A DNA stretch of 44,135 nucleotides from Candidatus Gastranaerophilales bacterium (GTDB lineage: Bacteria > Cyanobacteriota > Vampirovibrionia > Gastranaerophilales > Gastranaerophilaceae): NCBI GenBank assembly GCA_944323275.1, contig CALUSA010000010.1, positions 1-44,135 of the forward strand, read 5' to 3'. Position 1 is the first letter of the stretch. Each line of letters starts with the position of its first letter. This document shows positions 17,096-25,746 of the stretch, piece by piece. The notes beneath the pieces were generated by a model. That model saw nothing but the letters and a program-made list of their open reading frames with translations, was not told the origin of the DNA and searched no databases. A program made the translations under genes and the position numbers.

Positions 17096-17986
17096 TTAGT
17101 TTTTAATTAATTTTTTTATAAATTTTATACAACACTCAAGTTTTTCATCGTTTAGTTCATGGTCACATCCGTAAAGTTCTGTGTAATAAATGCCGCTGCG
17201 CATACCCGACAGTTTTCTTGCCTGCTGTACGGGGATTATTGTGTCATTTTGGGTGTGAATAATGCAAAGGGGTGCCTTTATTTGTTTTATTGCTTTTTCA
17301 TTATTAAAAGAGTTTTGTAACGGTATTAAAAATGGCGGCAGATTCCGGATAATTTTTCTTACAATTTCCGGCATGTCTGCTTTTTGTGCAATATTTTTTA
17401 CCATATCAGCCGCTTTGGTAAAAGGGTTTATGAGAATGGTAAAACCTGTTGTATGCTTTGTGCTGAAATCTGCTGCTACAGCACTGCCCAATGAGTGTCC
17501 TATTATTCCGATATTTTGGGGTGCTATGTTTTTGTTAAGCAAATATTTATAAACAGTTTCCACATCAATTCTTGCGCCTGATTGGGAAAACTGTCCGCTG
17601 CTTTTGCCTCTGCCTCTGTAATCCAAGGTTATTACCCCGTAACCTGCGTGTATTAAGTTAAGGTAAGCTTTTTGCGATAAAGGATTACTTTTTTCATGAC
17701 CGATACCAGCGCAAAATATCACATACTTTGCACTGTTAAATGGATTTAAATCCCAAATTTTTATTTTTATATTGTCTTGTGTTGTTAGTGTTAGCGAAAC
17801 AACATAATCTTTTAATTCTTTCAACGGCGGATAGCTGCTTTGCTTTGTGTAATTTGCATTTGTATTATAAAAATTTTGTTCGTAGCTTTTTACTGAATTA
17901 ATAATGGAAGGAAGGTTAAATATGTGTTTTTTATTAAAAAGCCGGAGTTTATCAACCTCTTTTATCGAACAGTCTATTGTGTACAT
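17096..17986 (-). CDS. alpha/beta hydrolase (serine aminopeptidase-like), 296 aa
   Basis: Residues 70-290 form an alpha/beta hydrolase domain. The nucleophile elbow is GHSLG with Ser165, the likely acid is Asp in IHTQNDTIIPVQ, and the histidine is in YGCDHELND. LDYRGRGKSSG is the strand-loop typical of the S33/BAAT-like esterases. No signal peptide is present; the first 60 residues are an extra N-terminal part of unclear role. The start is ATG 17986, behind a strong GAGGAG box. The substrate is unknown: an esterase, lipase or peptidase is possible. It is transcribed alone or with the 500-aa gene downstream, 29 bases away. Confidence 0.85.
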   Translation of the reverse strand: MYTIDCSIKEVDKLRLFNKKHIFNLPSIINSVKSYEQNFYNTNANYTKQSSYPPLKELKDYVVSLTLTTQDNIKIKIWDLNPFNSAKYVIFCAGIGHEKSNPLSQKAYLNLIHAGYGVITLDYRGRGKSSGQFSQSGARIDVETVYKYLLNKNIAPQNIGIIGHSLGSAVAADFSTKHTTGFTILINPFTKAADMVKNIAQKADMPEIVRKIIRNLPPFLIPLQNSFNNEKAIKQIKAPLCIIHTQNDTIIPVQQARKLSGMRSGIYYTELYGCDHELNDEKLECCIKFIKKLIKN

Positions 17987-18071
17987 TTTTTCTCCTCATA
18001 TTGATACAACAGTATAAACTCTGTTTTAAAATTTTTGTATAAAATCTTTGATAAAAATTACTCTTTAGGGC

Positions 18072-18100
18072 TTGACGATATTAACTTAAAAGGGCATAAT
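18072..18100 (+). promoter_or_regulatory. promoter of the SLH protein gene
   Basis: TTGACG (18072-18077) and CATAAT (18095-18100) are separated by exactly 17 bases, a good sigma-70 promoter. The 5' leader would be about 43 bases and ends in an AGGAGA ribosome-binding site. Confidence 0.7.
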
Positions 18101-18149
18101 AAGGTGTGGTTTTCTGTAAAAGGAAAATGAGTATAGTTAGGAGAAGTCT

Positions 18150-19607
18150 ATGAAAAATTTTAAAATCTTGCTTGCTTCTACGCTGGTAGTTTTGGTGTCT
18201 GCTTCTTGTGCAATGGCAAAAGATTGTGCAAAACAGTGTGACAAAAACAAACCTACACACAAAATGGAAGCTTACGCACACCCGACAATGTTCGGCTCAC
18301 AGGCTCAACAGTTGAACACTGCTAAAGAAACTTATATTGTCGGCGGAAAAGTTTACAAAAAGAAAAATCACATGGGCATTACAAACAAAGAAAATGTTAT
18401 TGTTGGCTCAAGAGTTGATGCTTTAATGAATCTTTTGGAAAAGAAACAAAAATCATCTAACTTTAACGCCAAAATGCCTGTTTTACGTTCAGAACTCGCA
18501 GTTATTCTTTCAGAAGAATTTGGTTTAACAAACAATTCTGTGTCTAAAAAATACAAAGACATTCCTTCTGATTACTGGGCAAAAGACTGGATTTACGGTG
18601 CTTTAAACGGCGGAGTTATGATTGGTTATCCTGACAAAAAATTCAGACCGGATCAGCCTGTTACTAAAGCAGAAGTTTTTGCTACAATAGCACAGCTTAT
18701 TGATGTTGCTACAGACAAAAGTTTGATTGTTCCTGAATTTAACGGCAAAGATATCAACAATATTCCCCGCTGGGCAATCGCTCCTACAAAAGAAGTTGTT
18801 GCTTCAGATTTATTGAACGATATCCCGAATCCGGATAAAGTAAATTCTGACGAATATCTTTCTAAAGAACAGGTTGCATACCTTATCTGCTCTTTAAAAC
18901 AAAACTGGACAGGTAAGAATTCAATTGCAAAAGACAAAAATGCTCCTGATGCAATTAAAAACTACAACCCGGTTGTTTTGAATGTTAAAATTTTAGACAG
19001 ACTTTCAGCCAGAACATCCAACGCAGGCGATAGATTTACTGCTAAAACGACTTCAGATGTTACTATAAATGGACAAACCTTTAAAGCCGGTTCTAAAGTA
19101 AAAGGTGAAGTGGTTCAAGTTGTAAGACCCGGTATAAAAAATCCAGGTTATATAAAAGTAAAATTTGTTAAGATTAAAGACGGTGACAAATGTGCAGAGT
19201 TCCCGAAAGAAATTTCTCAGGCACAGGTTGATGCTTTGAAAAATCCTAACATCATAGCAAGATTATTAGGTGCACCATGGAGTGCAGCAGGTAGAGTTGT
19301 CGGTGTAGCCGTAAGAACAGTAGGTTCCGGTGTTGATGTCGCCGGCAACAGCCTTGAAGAATTCGGTGATGAATTATCAACAGCATTCGTTGATACATTT
19401 ACACTTCATCCGGGTGCAGGTGTCATCAATATCGGTAAATCAGTAGCTACTCTGGGTATCGGTACTTATGATCTTTGCAAATTGATTGTAAGCGGTACAT
19501 TCGGTGTAATTTATGAATTTACTGACGAAGTAAGATACTTAATTGTACCTAAATACTCAAATGATTCAAGCTTGAATCCAAATGAGGAGTTGAAAATTGT
19601 ATTTTAA
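18150..19607 (+). CDS. SLH-domain surface protein with a C-terminal exported domain, 485 aa
   Basis: A signal peptide ending near residue 24 is followed by about 80 residues of linker and then up to three S-layer homology units. The clearest is YKDIPSDYWAKDWIYGAL with GVMIGYPDKKFRPDQPVTKAE (about 137-175), and a degenerate one lies around 195-250. SLH domains bind wall polysaccharide or peptidoglycan and fix the protein at the cell surface. Residues 278-345 form a second, beta-rich domain, followed by the segment PWSAAGRVVGVAVRTVGSG. The same two parts occur in the protein at 41554. Codon choice and the near-ideal promoter point to high expression, as for an abundant envelope protein. It ends before a terminator. 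Confidence 0.87.
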   Translation: MKNFKILLASTLVVLVSASCAMAKDCAKQCDKNKPTHKMEAYAHPTMFGSQAQQLNTAKETYIVGGKVYKKKNHMGITNKENVIVGSRVDALMNLLEKKQKSSNFNAKMPVLRSELAVILSEEFGLTNNSVSKKYKDIPSDYWAKDWIYGALNGGVMIGYPDKKFRPDQPVTKAEVFATIAQLIDVATDKSLIVPEFNGKDINNIPRWAIAPTKEVVASDLLNDIPNPDKVNSDEYLSKEQVAYLICSLKQNWTGKNSIAKDKNAPDAIKNYNPVVLNVKILDRLSARTSNAGDRFTAKTTSDVTINGQTFKAGSKVKGEVVQVVRPGIKNPGYIKVKFVKIKDGDKCAEFPKEISQAQVDALKNPNIIARLLGAPWSAAGRVVGVAVRTVGSGVDVAGNSLEEFGDELSTAFVDTFTLHPGAGVINIGKSVATLGIGTYDLCKLIVSGTFGVIYEFTDEVRYLIVPKYSNDSSLNPNEELKIVF

Positions 19608-19626
19608 TTAATGCAAACAACTTAAA

Positions 19627-19661
19627 TAAAAAAGGAGAATATTTATATTCTCCTTTTTTTA
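19627..19661 (+). terminator. terminator after the SLH protein gene
   Basis: A hairpin built from AAAAAGGAGAATAT and ATTCTCCTTTTT (arms about 19628-19641 and 19646-19658) ends in seven T. The 5' arm mimics a ribosome-binding site, so it could also matter for translation, but termination is the simple reading. Confidence 0.85.
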
Positions 19662-19800
19662 TATTTTTAGAAATCCGCCGGTTATTTTAAAATTATAAAG
19701 ATATTTAGCTATTGTTTATATTTTGTTGCCTTTGTTATTTTTCTGCTGCTGTGCAGTGTGTCACTGCGCTTAAATCGTGTATTAGTTATTTGTAGTCTTT

Positions 19801-19846
19801 TAATAAAAAAACAGAGCCCTTAACTGTAAGCTAAGGACTCTGTTTT
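19801..19846 (-). terminator. terminator of the HU gene
   Basis: On the minus strand arms 19832-19846 and 19808-19822 pair over 15 positions with one G-U, a 9-base loop and a following T-run. It sits just after the stop of the HU gene. Confidence 0.85.
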
Positions 19847-19859
19847 CAAAAGTTTTAAA

Positions 19860-20132
19860 CTACTTAACAGCTTCTTTGAATTTTTTACCAGCTGAGAAAG
19901 CAGGAACTGTTTTAGCAGCAATTTTGATTGTAGCACCTGTTTGAGGGTTACGACCTGAGCGAGCTGCTCTTTTTCTTGGTTCAAAAGTACCGAAACCAAC
20001 CAATGTAACTTTTTGACCTTTAGATACAGTCTTAGTAACAGTTTCTAAAGTAGCTGCGATTACGTCAGCAGCAGCTTTTTGAGAAACTTTTGCTTTTTTT
20101 GCAACTTCTTTTACTAATTCTTCTTTGTTCAT
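19860..20132 (-). CDS. HU-family DNA-binding protein
   Basis: The 90-aa protein begins MNKEELVKEVAKKAKVSQ and carries the HU signature GFGTFEPRKRAARSGRNPQTG, with the DNA-clasping arm proline and the C-terminal FSAGKKFKEAV. HU bends and compacts DNA in the nucleoid. The open frame continues upstream by 66 codons, but the extension is hydrophobic and lies between genes. The ATG at 20132 has AAGGAGG just upstream, so it is the start. It has its own promoter and terminator and is a highly expressed single gene, as its codon use also suggests. Confidence 0.96.
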   Translation of the reverse strand: MNKEELVKEVAKKAKVSQKAAADVIAATLETVTKTVSKGQKVTLVGFGTFEPRKRAARSGRNPQTGATIKIAAKTVPAFSAGKKFKEAVK

Positions 20133-20160
20133 AAGAACCTCCTTTTTGTTAACATAGACT

Positions 20161-20188
20161 ATTATATCTATTTTCCTTAATTTAGCAA
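20161..20188 (-). promoter_or_regulatory. promoter of the HU gene
   Basis: On the minus strand TTGCTA (20183-20188) and TATAAT (20161-20166) are 16 bases apart. The start of transcription falls about 20 bases before the AAGGAGG box. Confidence 0.65.
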
Positions 20189-20289
20189 GACTTTTTATGT
20201 AAAAATAATCAAATATTACATTTATGATTAGTTTTACAAGTATAGCAAAAGTATAAAACCAGTATTGATAAGCGTTTTCGGGGGAGAGT

Positions 20290-21180
20290 TTATAAAGCCC
20301 ACGCCGGATCAATTTTACCAAATTTAACATTATTGTAATAATAAGTTAAGATTTGATAAGCATTGTAGCCGCTTTGAGCAAGTCTGTTGGCACCATGCTG
20401 GCTCATCCCGAGTCCATGCCCGTTCTTTTTGATACCTTCATCAAATGATGGTACTGATTTTAAGAACGGCAAATCTTTGTTCCATACTGCACCTGAGTTC
20501 GTTGTATGTCCGCCGGCAGAGGCTGAGTAATATGCGGGGATAACTTTTTGGTTATAAGTTAAAACTTCGCCTTTAGTTTCTATAACCGCACTGTTAGTAG
20601 GTGCTGTTTCCGCTGATGCGCCGCCGTATGCTTGATCTTCGGGCGTGTCTTTGAGGTCGTAGCCATGAGATGCACGTTTGCCTTTGTTGGCTATAGCATA
20701 GCTTCTCGCTGCAATTGCCTGCGCTTTGAGGGCTTCATAGCACCATTTGGAAGGCATTTCTGCTGGTACGACACCTAATAAGTAATCTTCTAACGGTAAA
20801 TTGTTTATTACCACAAGTTTTCCGTTTCTGTTTTCGATAATGAATTCGCCTCTGTACCACCTTCTTTTGGTAGAAATAAAGCCTTTGTCATTAGGTTTTA
20901 TAACGACTCTGTTGATATTGAGATTAAACCACTGGTTTTGCAGTTCTATTGATATGGTGCTGCCTGAGGCTTTGAAGGGATAAGCTTTCATGGCTGAAAG
21001 TTTATAAAAAGATTTGTTATGCAACGGGCTGATAAGTTGTGCATCTTTGCTGGTTCCGATACTAACCTGTTGTACACCGTCTATAAGACCAATTTTCATT
21101 GCCATTGCTCTTGACTGGGTAAAAAAAGGCATTACTACAGCAGTTAATATGATTAATAATAAAAGTCTGTTGAATTTCAT
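20290..21180 (-). CDS. SpoIID/LytB-domain protein, secreted, 296 aa
   Basis: A signal peptide (MKFNRLLLLIILTAVVMPFF) is followed by a SpoIID domain. Its conserved blocks are NLPLEDYLLGVVPAEMP, WCYEALKAQAIAARSYA, AYYSASAGGHTTNS and the C-terminal GLGMSQHGANRLA. SpoIID in spore formers is a lytic transglycosylase; LytB in others modifies a wall amidase. Outside spore formers such proteins act in cell-wall or daughter-cell remodelling, which is likely here. The ATG at 21180 follows one base after the stop of the 100-aa gene, so its translation is coupled. A TTG further upstream is an unlikely start. Confidence 0.9.
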   Translation of the reverse strand: MKFNRLLLLIILTAVVMPFFTQSRAMAMKIGLIDGVQQVSIGTSKDAQLISPLHNKSFYKLSAMKAYPFKASGSTISIELQNQWFNLNINRVVIKPNDKGFISTKRRWYRGEFIIENRNGKLVVINNLPLEDYLLGVVPAEMPSKWCYEALKAQAIAARSYAIANKGKRASHGYDLKDTPEDQAYGGASAETAPTNSAVIETKGEVLTYNQKVIPAYYSASAGGHTTNSGAVWNKDLPFLKSVPSFDEGIKKNGHGLGMSQHGANRLAQSGYNAYQILTYYYNNVKFGKIDPAWAL

Positions 21181-21181
21181 T

Positions 21182-21484
21182 TTATAACGTTTCTGCTTTT
21201 TCAAGAAATCCGATTATATCTATAGCAATTTGTTTTCTGGTTTCATCATCAGCTTCTTGTAAATATCCGAAAGCTTCGGCAAGTTGTTCGTCCGTATCGT
21301 ACCATCTGTTTAAAACATAATTAAAAGCACCGAGTAAATTGCTTTGTAAAATTATTCCGTAATCCTGAGCTTTTGCTTTAATAAACTTTGCACACTCTAT
21401 CTGGGTGTCGTATTTTGAATTTTTTATAAGGCTGACTGCCAGACTGATTGTGGGCTCCTGGTCGTACCAACGTTTATTATTCAT
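21182..21484 (-). CDS. small soluble hypothetical protein, 100 aa
   Basis: A compact, mostly helical acidic protein (RWYDQEPTISLAVSLIKN, DEQLAEAFGYLQEADDET) with no signal peptide and no known motif. It starts at ATG 21484 behind a GGAG box and ends one base before the ATG of the SpoIID-like gene, so the two form a coupled pair. It may help or regulate the wall protein; this is inferred from coupling only. Confidence 0.75.
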   Translation of the reverse strand: MNNKRWYDQEPTISLAVSLIKNSKYDTQIECAKFIKAKAQDYGIILQSNLLGAFNYVLNRWYDTDEQLAEAFGYLQEADDETRKQIAIDIIGFLEKAETL

Positions 21485-21582
21485 GATGATTCTCCAACTT
21501 TTAATATTATAGCATTAAATTTTAACATGATAAATTTCTTAAAATTTATCATGTTAGCTTTATTTTATATGTTGAAATAAGT

Positions 21583-22704
21583 CTAAAAACCGATTAACAT
21601 TGATAGCTCAGAAAATGGCTTGCCGAGTGTTTTGGCAACATCTTCGTTGGTAAGTTTGCCCTGAAAAGTGTTTACCCCTTTGTAAAGTTCTGGAGTTGAT
21701 TTTACTGCAGCAATAAACCCTTTGTTAACAAGCTTTTGTATGTACGGCATGGTGTAATTATTCAATGATACTGTGGCTGTTCTCGCAACACAGCTTGGAA
21801 TGTTCGGTACTGCGTAATGAATAACTCCGTATTTTTTAAATACCGGATTGTCCAGAGAAGCCGGTTCTTTAATTGTTTCAAAAATTCCGCCTTCGTCAAT
21901 TGATACATCTACGATAACAGAACCTTTTTTCATAGTTTGAACCATATAATCTTTTACAATTACCGGAGGTTTTCTAGACGGAGTAAGTACAGCACCTATT
22001 ACAATATCTGCTGTTTTTATAAATTTTTCTATATTGTAATCGTTGCAAATAACAGTGCTTATTTTACCGTTGAATTCCTTGTCAAGCTCTTTCAGTTTGT
22101 TGGGGCATATATCCGTAACAACCACGTTAGCACCAAGACCGGAGGCAACCCTCGCAGCACTTGTCCCCACAACACCGGCACCTATTATGAACACATTTGC
22201 AGGATATACACCGGGAACGCCGCCTAGCAGTTTGCCTACACCGCCAAAATCACAGCCTAAATATCTTCCGCCTATATGAACAGACATTTTGCCGGCGATT
22301 TCGCTCATCGGATAAAGTACCGGCAGTGAGCCGTCTTCTTTCTCTATTGTTTCATAGGCGATTGCCGTAATTTTCTTTTTTAACAGTACATCAACAAGCT
22401 CGGGCTCAACTGCAAGGTGAAAATATGTTATAACGGTCTGACCGTTCTTGAGCATGTCATATTCTTCTTTTTGCAGTTCTTTTACTTTAACGATAATTTC
22501 TGATTTATCGTAAACTTCCTGTGGGGTTTCAACAATTTTTGCACCGCATTGCGTGTACATTTCATCACTGAAACCTATTTTTTCACCGGCACCTTTTTCA
22601 ACATAGACGACATTGCCGCCGTCACAAAGAGTTTTTACCGATGACGGTATTAATGATACTCTGTTTTCACATCTTTTTACTTCTTTGGGTACACCGATAA
22701 TCAT
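21583..22704 (-). CDS. ald: alanine dehydrogenase
   Basis: The 373-aa protein matches alanine dehydrogenase along its whole length. The N-terminus MIIGVPKEVKRCENRV is typical; the catalytic residues Lys75 (IVKVKELQ) and His96 (YFHLA) fall at the classical numbers. The NAD-binding motif is GAGVVGTSAARVA. It catalyses the reversible NAD-dependent conversion of L-alanine to pyruvate and ammonia. The start is ATG 22704, five bases after GGAGG. It could feed pyruvate from alanine during growth on amino acids, or supply alanine for wall synthesis. A pyrF gene lies 25 bases upstream, so they may be co-transcribed. Confidence 0.95.
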   Translation of the reverse strand: MIIGVPKEVKRCENRVSLIPSSVKTLCDGGNVVYVEKGAGEKIGFSDEMYTQCGAKIVETPQEVYDKSEIIVKVKELQKEEYDMLKNGQTVITYFHLAVEPELVDVLLKKKITAIAYETIEKEDGSLPVLYPMSEIAGKMSVHIGGRYLGCDFGGVGKLLGGVPGVYPANVFIIGAGVVGTSAARVASGLGANVVVTDICPNKLKELDKEFNGKISTVICNDYNIEKFIKTADIVIGAVLTPSRKPPVIVKDYMVQTMKKGSVIVDVSIDEGGIFETIKEPASLDNPVFKKYGVIHYAVPNIPSCVARTATVSLNNYTMPYIQKLVNKGFIAAVKSTPELYKGVNTFQGKLTNEDVAKTLGKPFSELSMLIGF

Positions 22705-22729
22705 CAATACCTCCGGTTAAATAAAATTA

Positions 22730-23488
22730 TTATACTTCTATTATTTTAGATGCTTCTTCAATTTCGTCAATAATTAAATTGGCTGCAGCAATAGGATCAT
22801 CTGCTGCCGTAATTGGTCTGCCTACAACCATGTAATCTACACCTGCTCTTATTGCATCTGCAGGTGTAACAACACGTATTTGGTCGTTTACAACAGACCA
22901 GGTAGGACGTATTGCAGGACAGAGAATAATAAATTCGTCAGAAAATTCTTTTCTTATTTTGCGTGCTTCCGAAGCACTTGCAATAACTCCGTCAATCTGT
23001 GATTCCTGTGCTAAATAAGTAAGATGAGAAACATACTCGTCTATGTTCATTCTGACATTTAATTCTTCGGTAAGCGTTCTTTGTCCAAAACTGGATAATA
23101 AAGTTACACCGAGTATTGTCGGTTCGGGCTGGTTAAATTTTTTTGCTGTTTCTCTTGCCACTTTAGACATTGTTTTAAGCATTTTTGAACCGCCGGCGAG
23201 ATGTGCACTGAAGGTTGTTACCCCTTTTTTTACAAGATTTGATGCAGCTTTGGCTACCGTAGACGGTATATCATGAAATTTTGCATCAAAATATACGTGT
23301 GCACCTTCATTTTTAATTAAATTAATTGCATCATACCCGCACGACAAAAATACTTGTGGACCGATTTTAAAACACCCTACATAATCTTTAAGCTGTTTTA
23401 CCAATCGTTCTACTTCCTCAATTGAGTCAGTGTCAAGAGCAAGAACAATCCTATCTTTTGCCGATAAATTTTTATTATTAAAACCCAT
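22730..23488 (-). CDS. pyrF: orotidine-5'-phosphate decarboxylase
   Basis: The catalytic core DAKFHDIPST, the strand IVLALDTD near the start, and YMVVGRPITAADDP at the C-terminus identify PyrF, which makes UMP from OMP in pyrimidine synthesis. I chose ATG 23488, where the family N-terminus begins; the upstream frame to 23530 starts with a hydrophobic stretch not seen in the family. The ribosome-binding site is weak. No other pyrimidine gene lies in the window. Confidence 0.94.
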   Translation of the reverse strand: MGFNNKNLSAKDRIVLALDTDSIEEVERLVKQLKDYVGCFKIGPQVFLSCGYDAINLIKNEGAHVYFDAKFHDIPSTVAKAASNLVKKGVTTFSAHLAGGSKMLKTMSKVARETAKKFNQPEPTILGVTLLSSFGQRTLTEELNVRMNIDEYVSHLTYLAQESQIDGVIASASEARKIRKEFSDEFIILCPAIRPTWSVVNDQIRVVTPADAIRAGVDYMVVGRPITAADDPIAAANLIIDEIEEASKIIEV

Positions 23489-23572
23489 ACCCAATCCAAT
23501 AAAATTACTATAGCCCTTCAAATATAGCATTATATTTAGCTATTTGCAAGCCTCTGATTTATAGATGGTTTA

Positions 23573-24073
23573 TTATCTGTAATTCTGGAATTGCAAAGGT
23601 ATGTCATAAGAGTCTTCATTGCTTTTTAGTAATTTTATTACATCTTGTAAATCATCTTTACTTTTGCCTGAAACTCTGACCTGATCTCCCTGTATTGAAG
23701 CCTGAACTTTGATTTTGGAATTTTTTATATCAGCTACAATTTTTTTTGCCAGTTCAGCTGTAAGTCCTTTTTTTAGATTAAATACCTGTCTTACATTGCC
23801 CCCGAGTGCATTTTCTACAGGCTGTGGATCAAGGATTTTTATATTAAGATTTCTTTTTACAAGCTTTGTTTGTAATATGTCAAGGATATTTCTTAATTTC
23901 ATATCATCGCTTGTTGTTATTGTTATACATTTGTCAGCTTCAAGCTTTATATCGGAATTTGTATTTTTTAAATCAAATCTTGATGTTAATTCTCTTTGAG
24001 TCTGGTCAACCGCATTAACAAGCTCTTGTTTGTCGAACTCGGAAACAACATCGAAACTGCATTCTTTTGCCAT
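23573..24073 (-). CDS. yajQ: YajQ family nucleotide-binding protein
   Basis: The whole 166-aa sequence fits YajQ: CSFDVVSEFDKQELVNA at the start, SRFDLKNT and DIKNSKIKVQASIQGDQVRVSGKSKDDLQ. The family has two ferredoxin-like halves and binds nucleotides; one Xanthomonas member is reported to bind cyclic di-GMP. It is common in Gram-negative bacteria. The start has an AGGAGG box seven bases upstream of ATG 24073. The role of this copy is not known. Confidence 0.94.
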   Translation of the reverse strand: MAKECSFDVVSEFDKQELVNAVDQTQRELTSRFDLKNTNSDIKLEADKCITITTSDDMKLRNILDILQTKLVKRNLNIKILDPQPVENALGGNVRQVFNLKKGLTAELAKKIVADIKNSKIKVQASIQGDQVRVSGKSKDDLQDVIKLLKSNEDSYDIPLQFQNYR

Positions 24074-24127
24074 AATAACCTCCTGAATAAACTAATTGAT
24101 TCTGTTATTATAGCAAATTTTTTTTAG

Positions 24128-24976
24128 TTAGTCTAAAATTCTGATTCTCGAGCCGCTGCCGTAGTTGCGATTTCTTATGTAACTTCTTGTGTTGCTGTTG
24201 TATTCGTTGCGTAATCCCATGCCCGGGTCAAACTGGCTGTACGGGTCATAAATAGGCGGAGTGTAGCCTGTCATTGTTCCGTATCCGCCGTTAAACACAG
24301 TACCTATCATATTTTTTAAAAAACCGCCAAGACCTCTGCCCCTACTTTGGTTCCAATTTCCGTACGAAGGCGGATAATATCCCATTTGCATCGGCATTGT
24401 TCCATATTGCTGCGGATAAATTGTTTGCGGGGTTATTGTTTGTGATTGTAATATTTCAGGATACGAATTGTAATGCTTGGATGCAGTTTTTATTGTTTCA
24501 AGTCTTGTTTTTAAGTTTCCGCTCTGCATTGCCCCGAGCATTTCTTTTTCCATACGGGTTATTCGTGATTCTGTATCATCTGCCTCGTACGTTCTGCCGA
24601 GAACTTTTCGTTCAAGCTTTGAAAGTTCTTTGCTTGAAATATTGTACATTACACCGGAATCCATATTATTTGTAATGTTTTCCATTCTTGCTGCCAGAGG
24701 AAGTTTGTTAAAAGTTTTTTTAAAAAGCTTTCTTTCTATGCGTGACAAGCGGTTATAAATATTTTGTTTTTCGTAATTTCGTTTGAACAATGCATACTCT
24801 ATTTGAGTAATTTTGGGATAACTTTCATTTAGTCCTGGTGCTTGATACGGGTTGTACGGTACAGAAAGCGGATTTATCCTCAACGGCTGGAAAGTTTTTA
24901 CTTTATAAGCTTCTGCCGGTGCGTTAAGTAACAAGAATGCGGCAATAGCCGCCAGCACAGAAATATTTTTACGCAT
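24128..24976 (-). CDS. secreted protein with RLERLE-type repeats, 282 aa
   Basis: A signal peptide (first 23 residues) is followed by four short helical repeats between about residues 55 and 170. They share the pattern of a hydrophobic-x-x-hydrophobic-Glu-x-x-hydrophobic core with a spaced Arg. Examples are ITQIEYALFKRNYEKQNI, NRLSRIERKLFKKTFNKL, LSKLERKVLGRTYEADD and SRITRMEKEMLGAMQSG. The C-terminal third is Gly/Tyr/Gln/Pro-rich (YPQQYGTMPMQMGYYPP) and looks disordered or glycan-binding. No family name is known to me. An AGGGGA box precedes ATG 24976. Single transcription unit, probably of the envelope. Confidence 0.75.
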   Translation of the reverse strand: MRKNISVLAAIAAFLLLNAPAEAYKVKTFQPLRINPLSVPYNPYQAPGLNESYPKITQIEYALFKRNYEKQNIYNRLSRIERKLFKKTFNKLPLAARMENITNNMDSGVMYNISSKELSKLERKVLGRTYEADDTESRITRMEKEMLGAMQSGNLKTRLETIKTASKHYNSYPEILQSQTITPQTIYPQQYGTMPMQMGYYPPSYGNWNQSRGRGLGGFLKNMIGTVFNGGYGTMTGYTPPIYDPYSQFDPGMGLRNEYNSNTRSYIRNRNYGSGSRIRILD

Positions 24977-25065
24977 GATAATCCCCTGTCTAAAGATTGT
25001 TTTACATTACAAAGTTAGACAGAATTAATATTCTTTGAATCCGACAGGTTTATATTAATCGGGAA

Positions 25066-25674
25066 TTATGTTGAATCTTTTAAAATTTTAATCGTTATAT
25101 CAAGTTCGTGCTCAAGCATGTCAATTTGTTGCTGCAGGCTGTCTTTGCTGTATATTTGCCCTTCGCCCTGCGCTGCAAGATATTTTATGTAAACAAGTGC
25201 TTCGCACCTTAGTGTTGCAACACTTCTTACCTGTGCTGCAATGTTTTGGAGTTTTGAAAAAGATATATAATATCGTTCAGGTCTGTCAGAGTATTTTTGT
25301 GCAATGTAATCTGCGTGGTCAATTATAGAGCTTGAAATAGCATTGAATTTTTGTATGCTTCCATCTGTTTGTATGCATTTTTGCAGTTTTTCAAGAAGCG
25401 GTATTACATCATTAAGATCATTGATATAAGGTGAAGATTTGTCTTTTTTTAATATTATATCAATGTATGCAGGATTTTCCCTTGGAACATTTTTGAACTG
25501 TGCAGGGTGGTCAAATTCGTCTATTGTACGGTAAAAAGGCTGTGATTCTTCGACGGAATTGCGTTTGTATTCAAATTGCAGGTTAATATCGGGCAGAGTT
25601 CCTTTGTATCCGTAGCCGCTGCATATTATTATGCATAATGTAAGTATTAAAAGTTTTGAAAAAGACTTTTTCAT
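25066..25674 (-). CDS. secreted hypothetical protein, 202 aa
   Basis: The N-terminus has a signal peptide (MKKSFSKLLILTLCIIICSGYG). A cysteine lies near its end, so a lipoprotein is possible, although the residues before it are not a good lipobox. The rest is mostly helical with several Cys-free acidic/basic stretches (LNDVIPLLEKLQKC, QQIDMLEHELDITIKIL). It is divergent from rarA, with the TATAAT-like bases of the spacer close to both starts. No function is recognised. Confidence 0.65.
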   Translation of the reverse strand: MKKSFSKLLILTLCIIICSGYGYKGTLPDINLQFEYKRNSVEESQPFYRTIDEFDHPAQFKNVPRENPAYIDIILKKDKSSPYINDLNDVIPLLEKLQKCIQTDGSIQKFNAISSSIIDHADYIAQKYSDRPERYYISFSKLQNIAAQVRSVATLRCEALVYIKYLAAQGEGQIYSKDSLQQQIDMLEHELDITIKILKDST

Positions 25675-25746
25675 AATTTTATTATAACTAAATTTTGCTC
25701 TGTGTCATATTTTGACTTTAGTATCCTTCCAACTTATCATGTGTTT

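Noticed and set aside
18150-19607. SLH domains as proof of a Gram-positive (Firmicutes) origin
   Set aside because: SLH proteins also occur in Cyanobacteriota and other Gram-negative groups, and the rest of the gene set (yajQ, GmhA-like, OmpA-type MotB) fits a Gram-negative-type cell better.
20133-20330. 66-residue N-terminal extension of HU
   Set aside because: Not seen in HU proteins; a strong AAGGAGG box precedes the ATG at 20132, and a promoter lies inside the extension.
20290-21180. SpoIID as evidence of spore formation
   Set aside because: SpoIID/LytB-domain proteins also occur in non-spore formers, and no other sporulation gene is present here.
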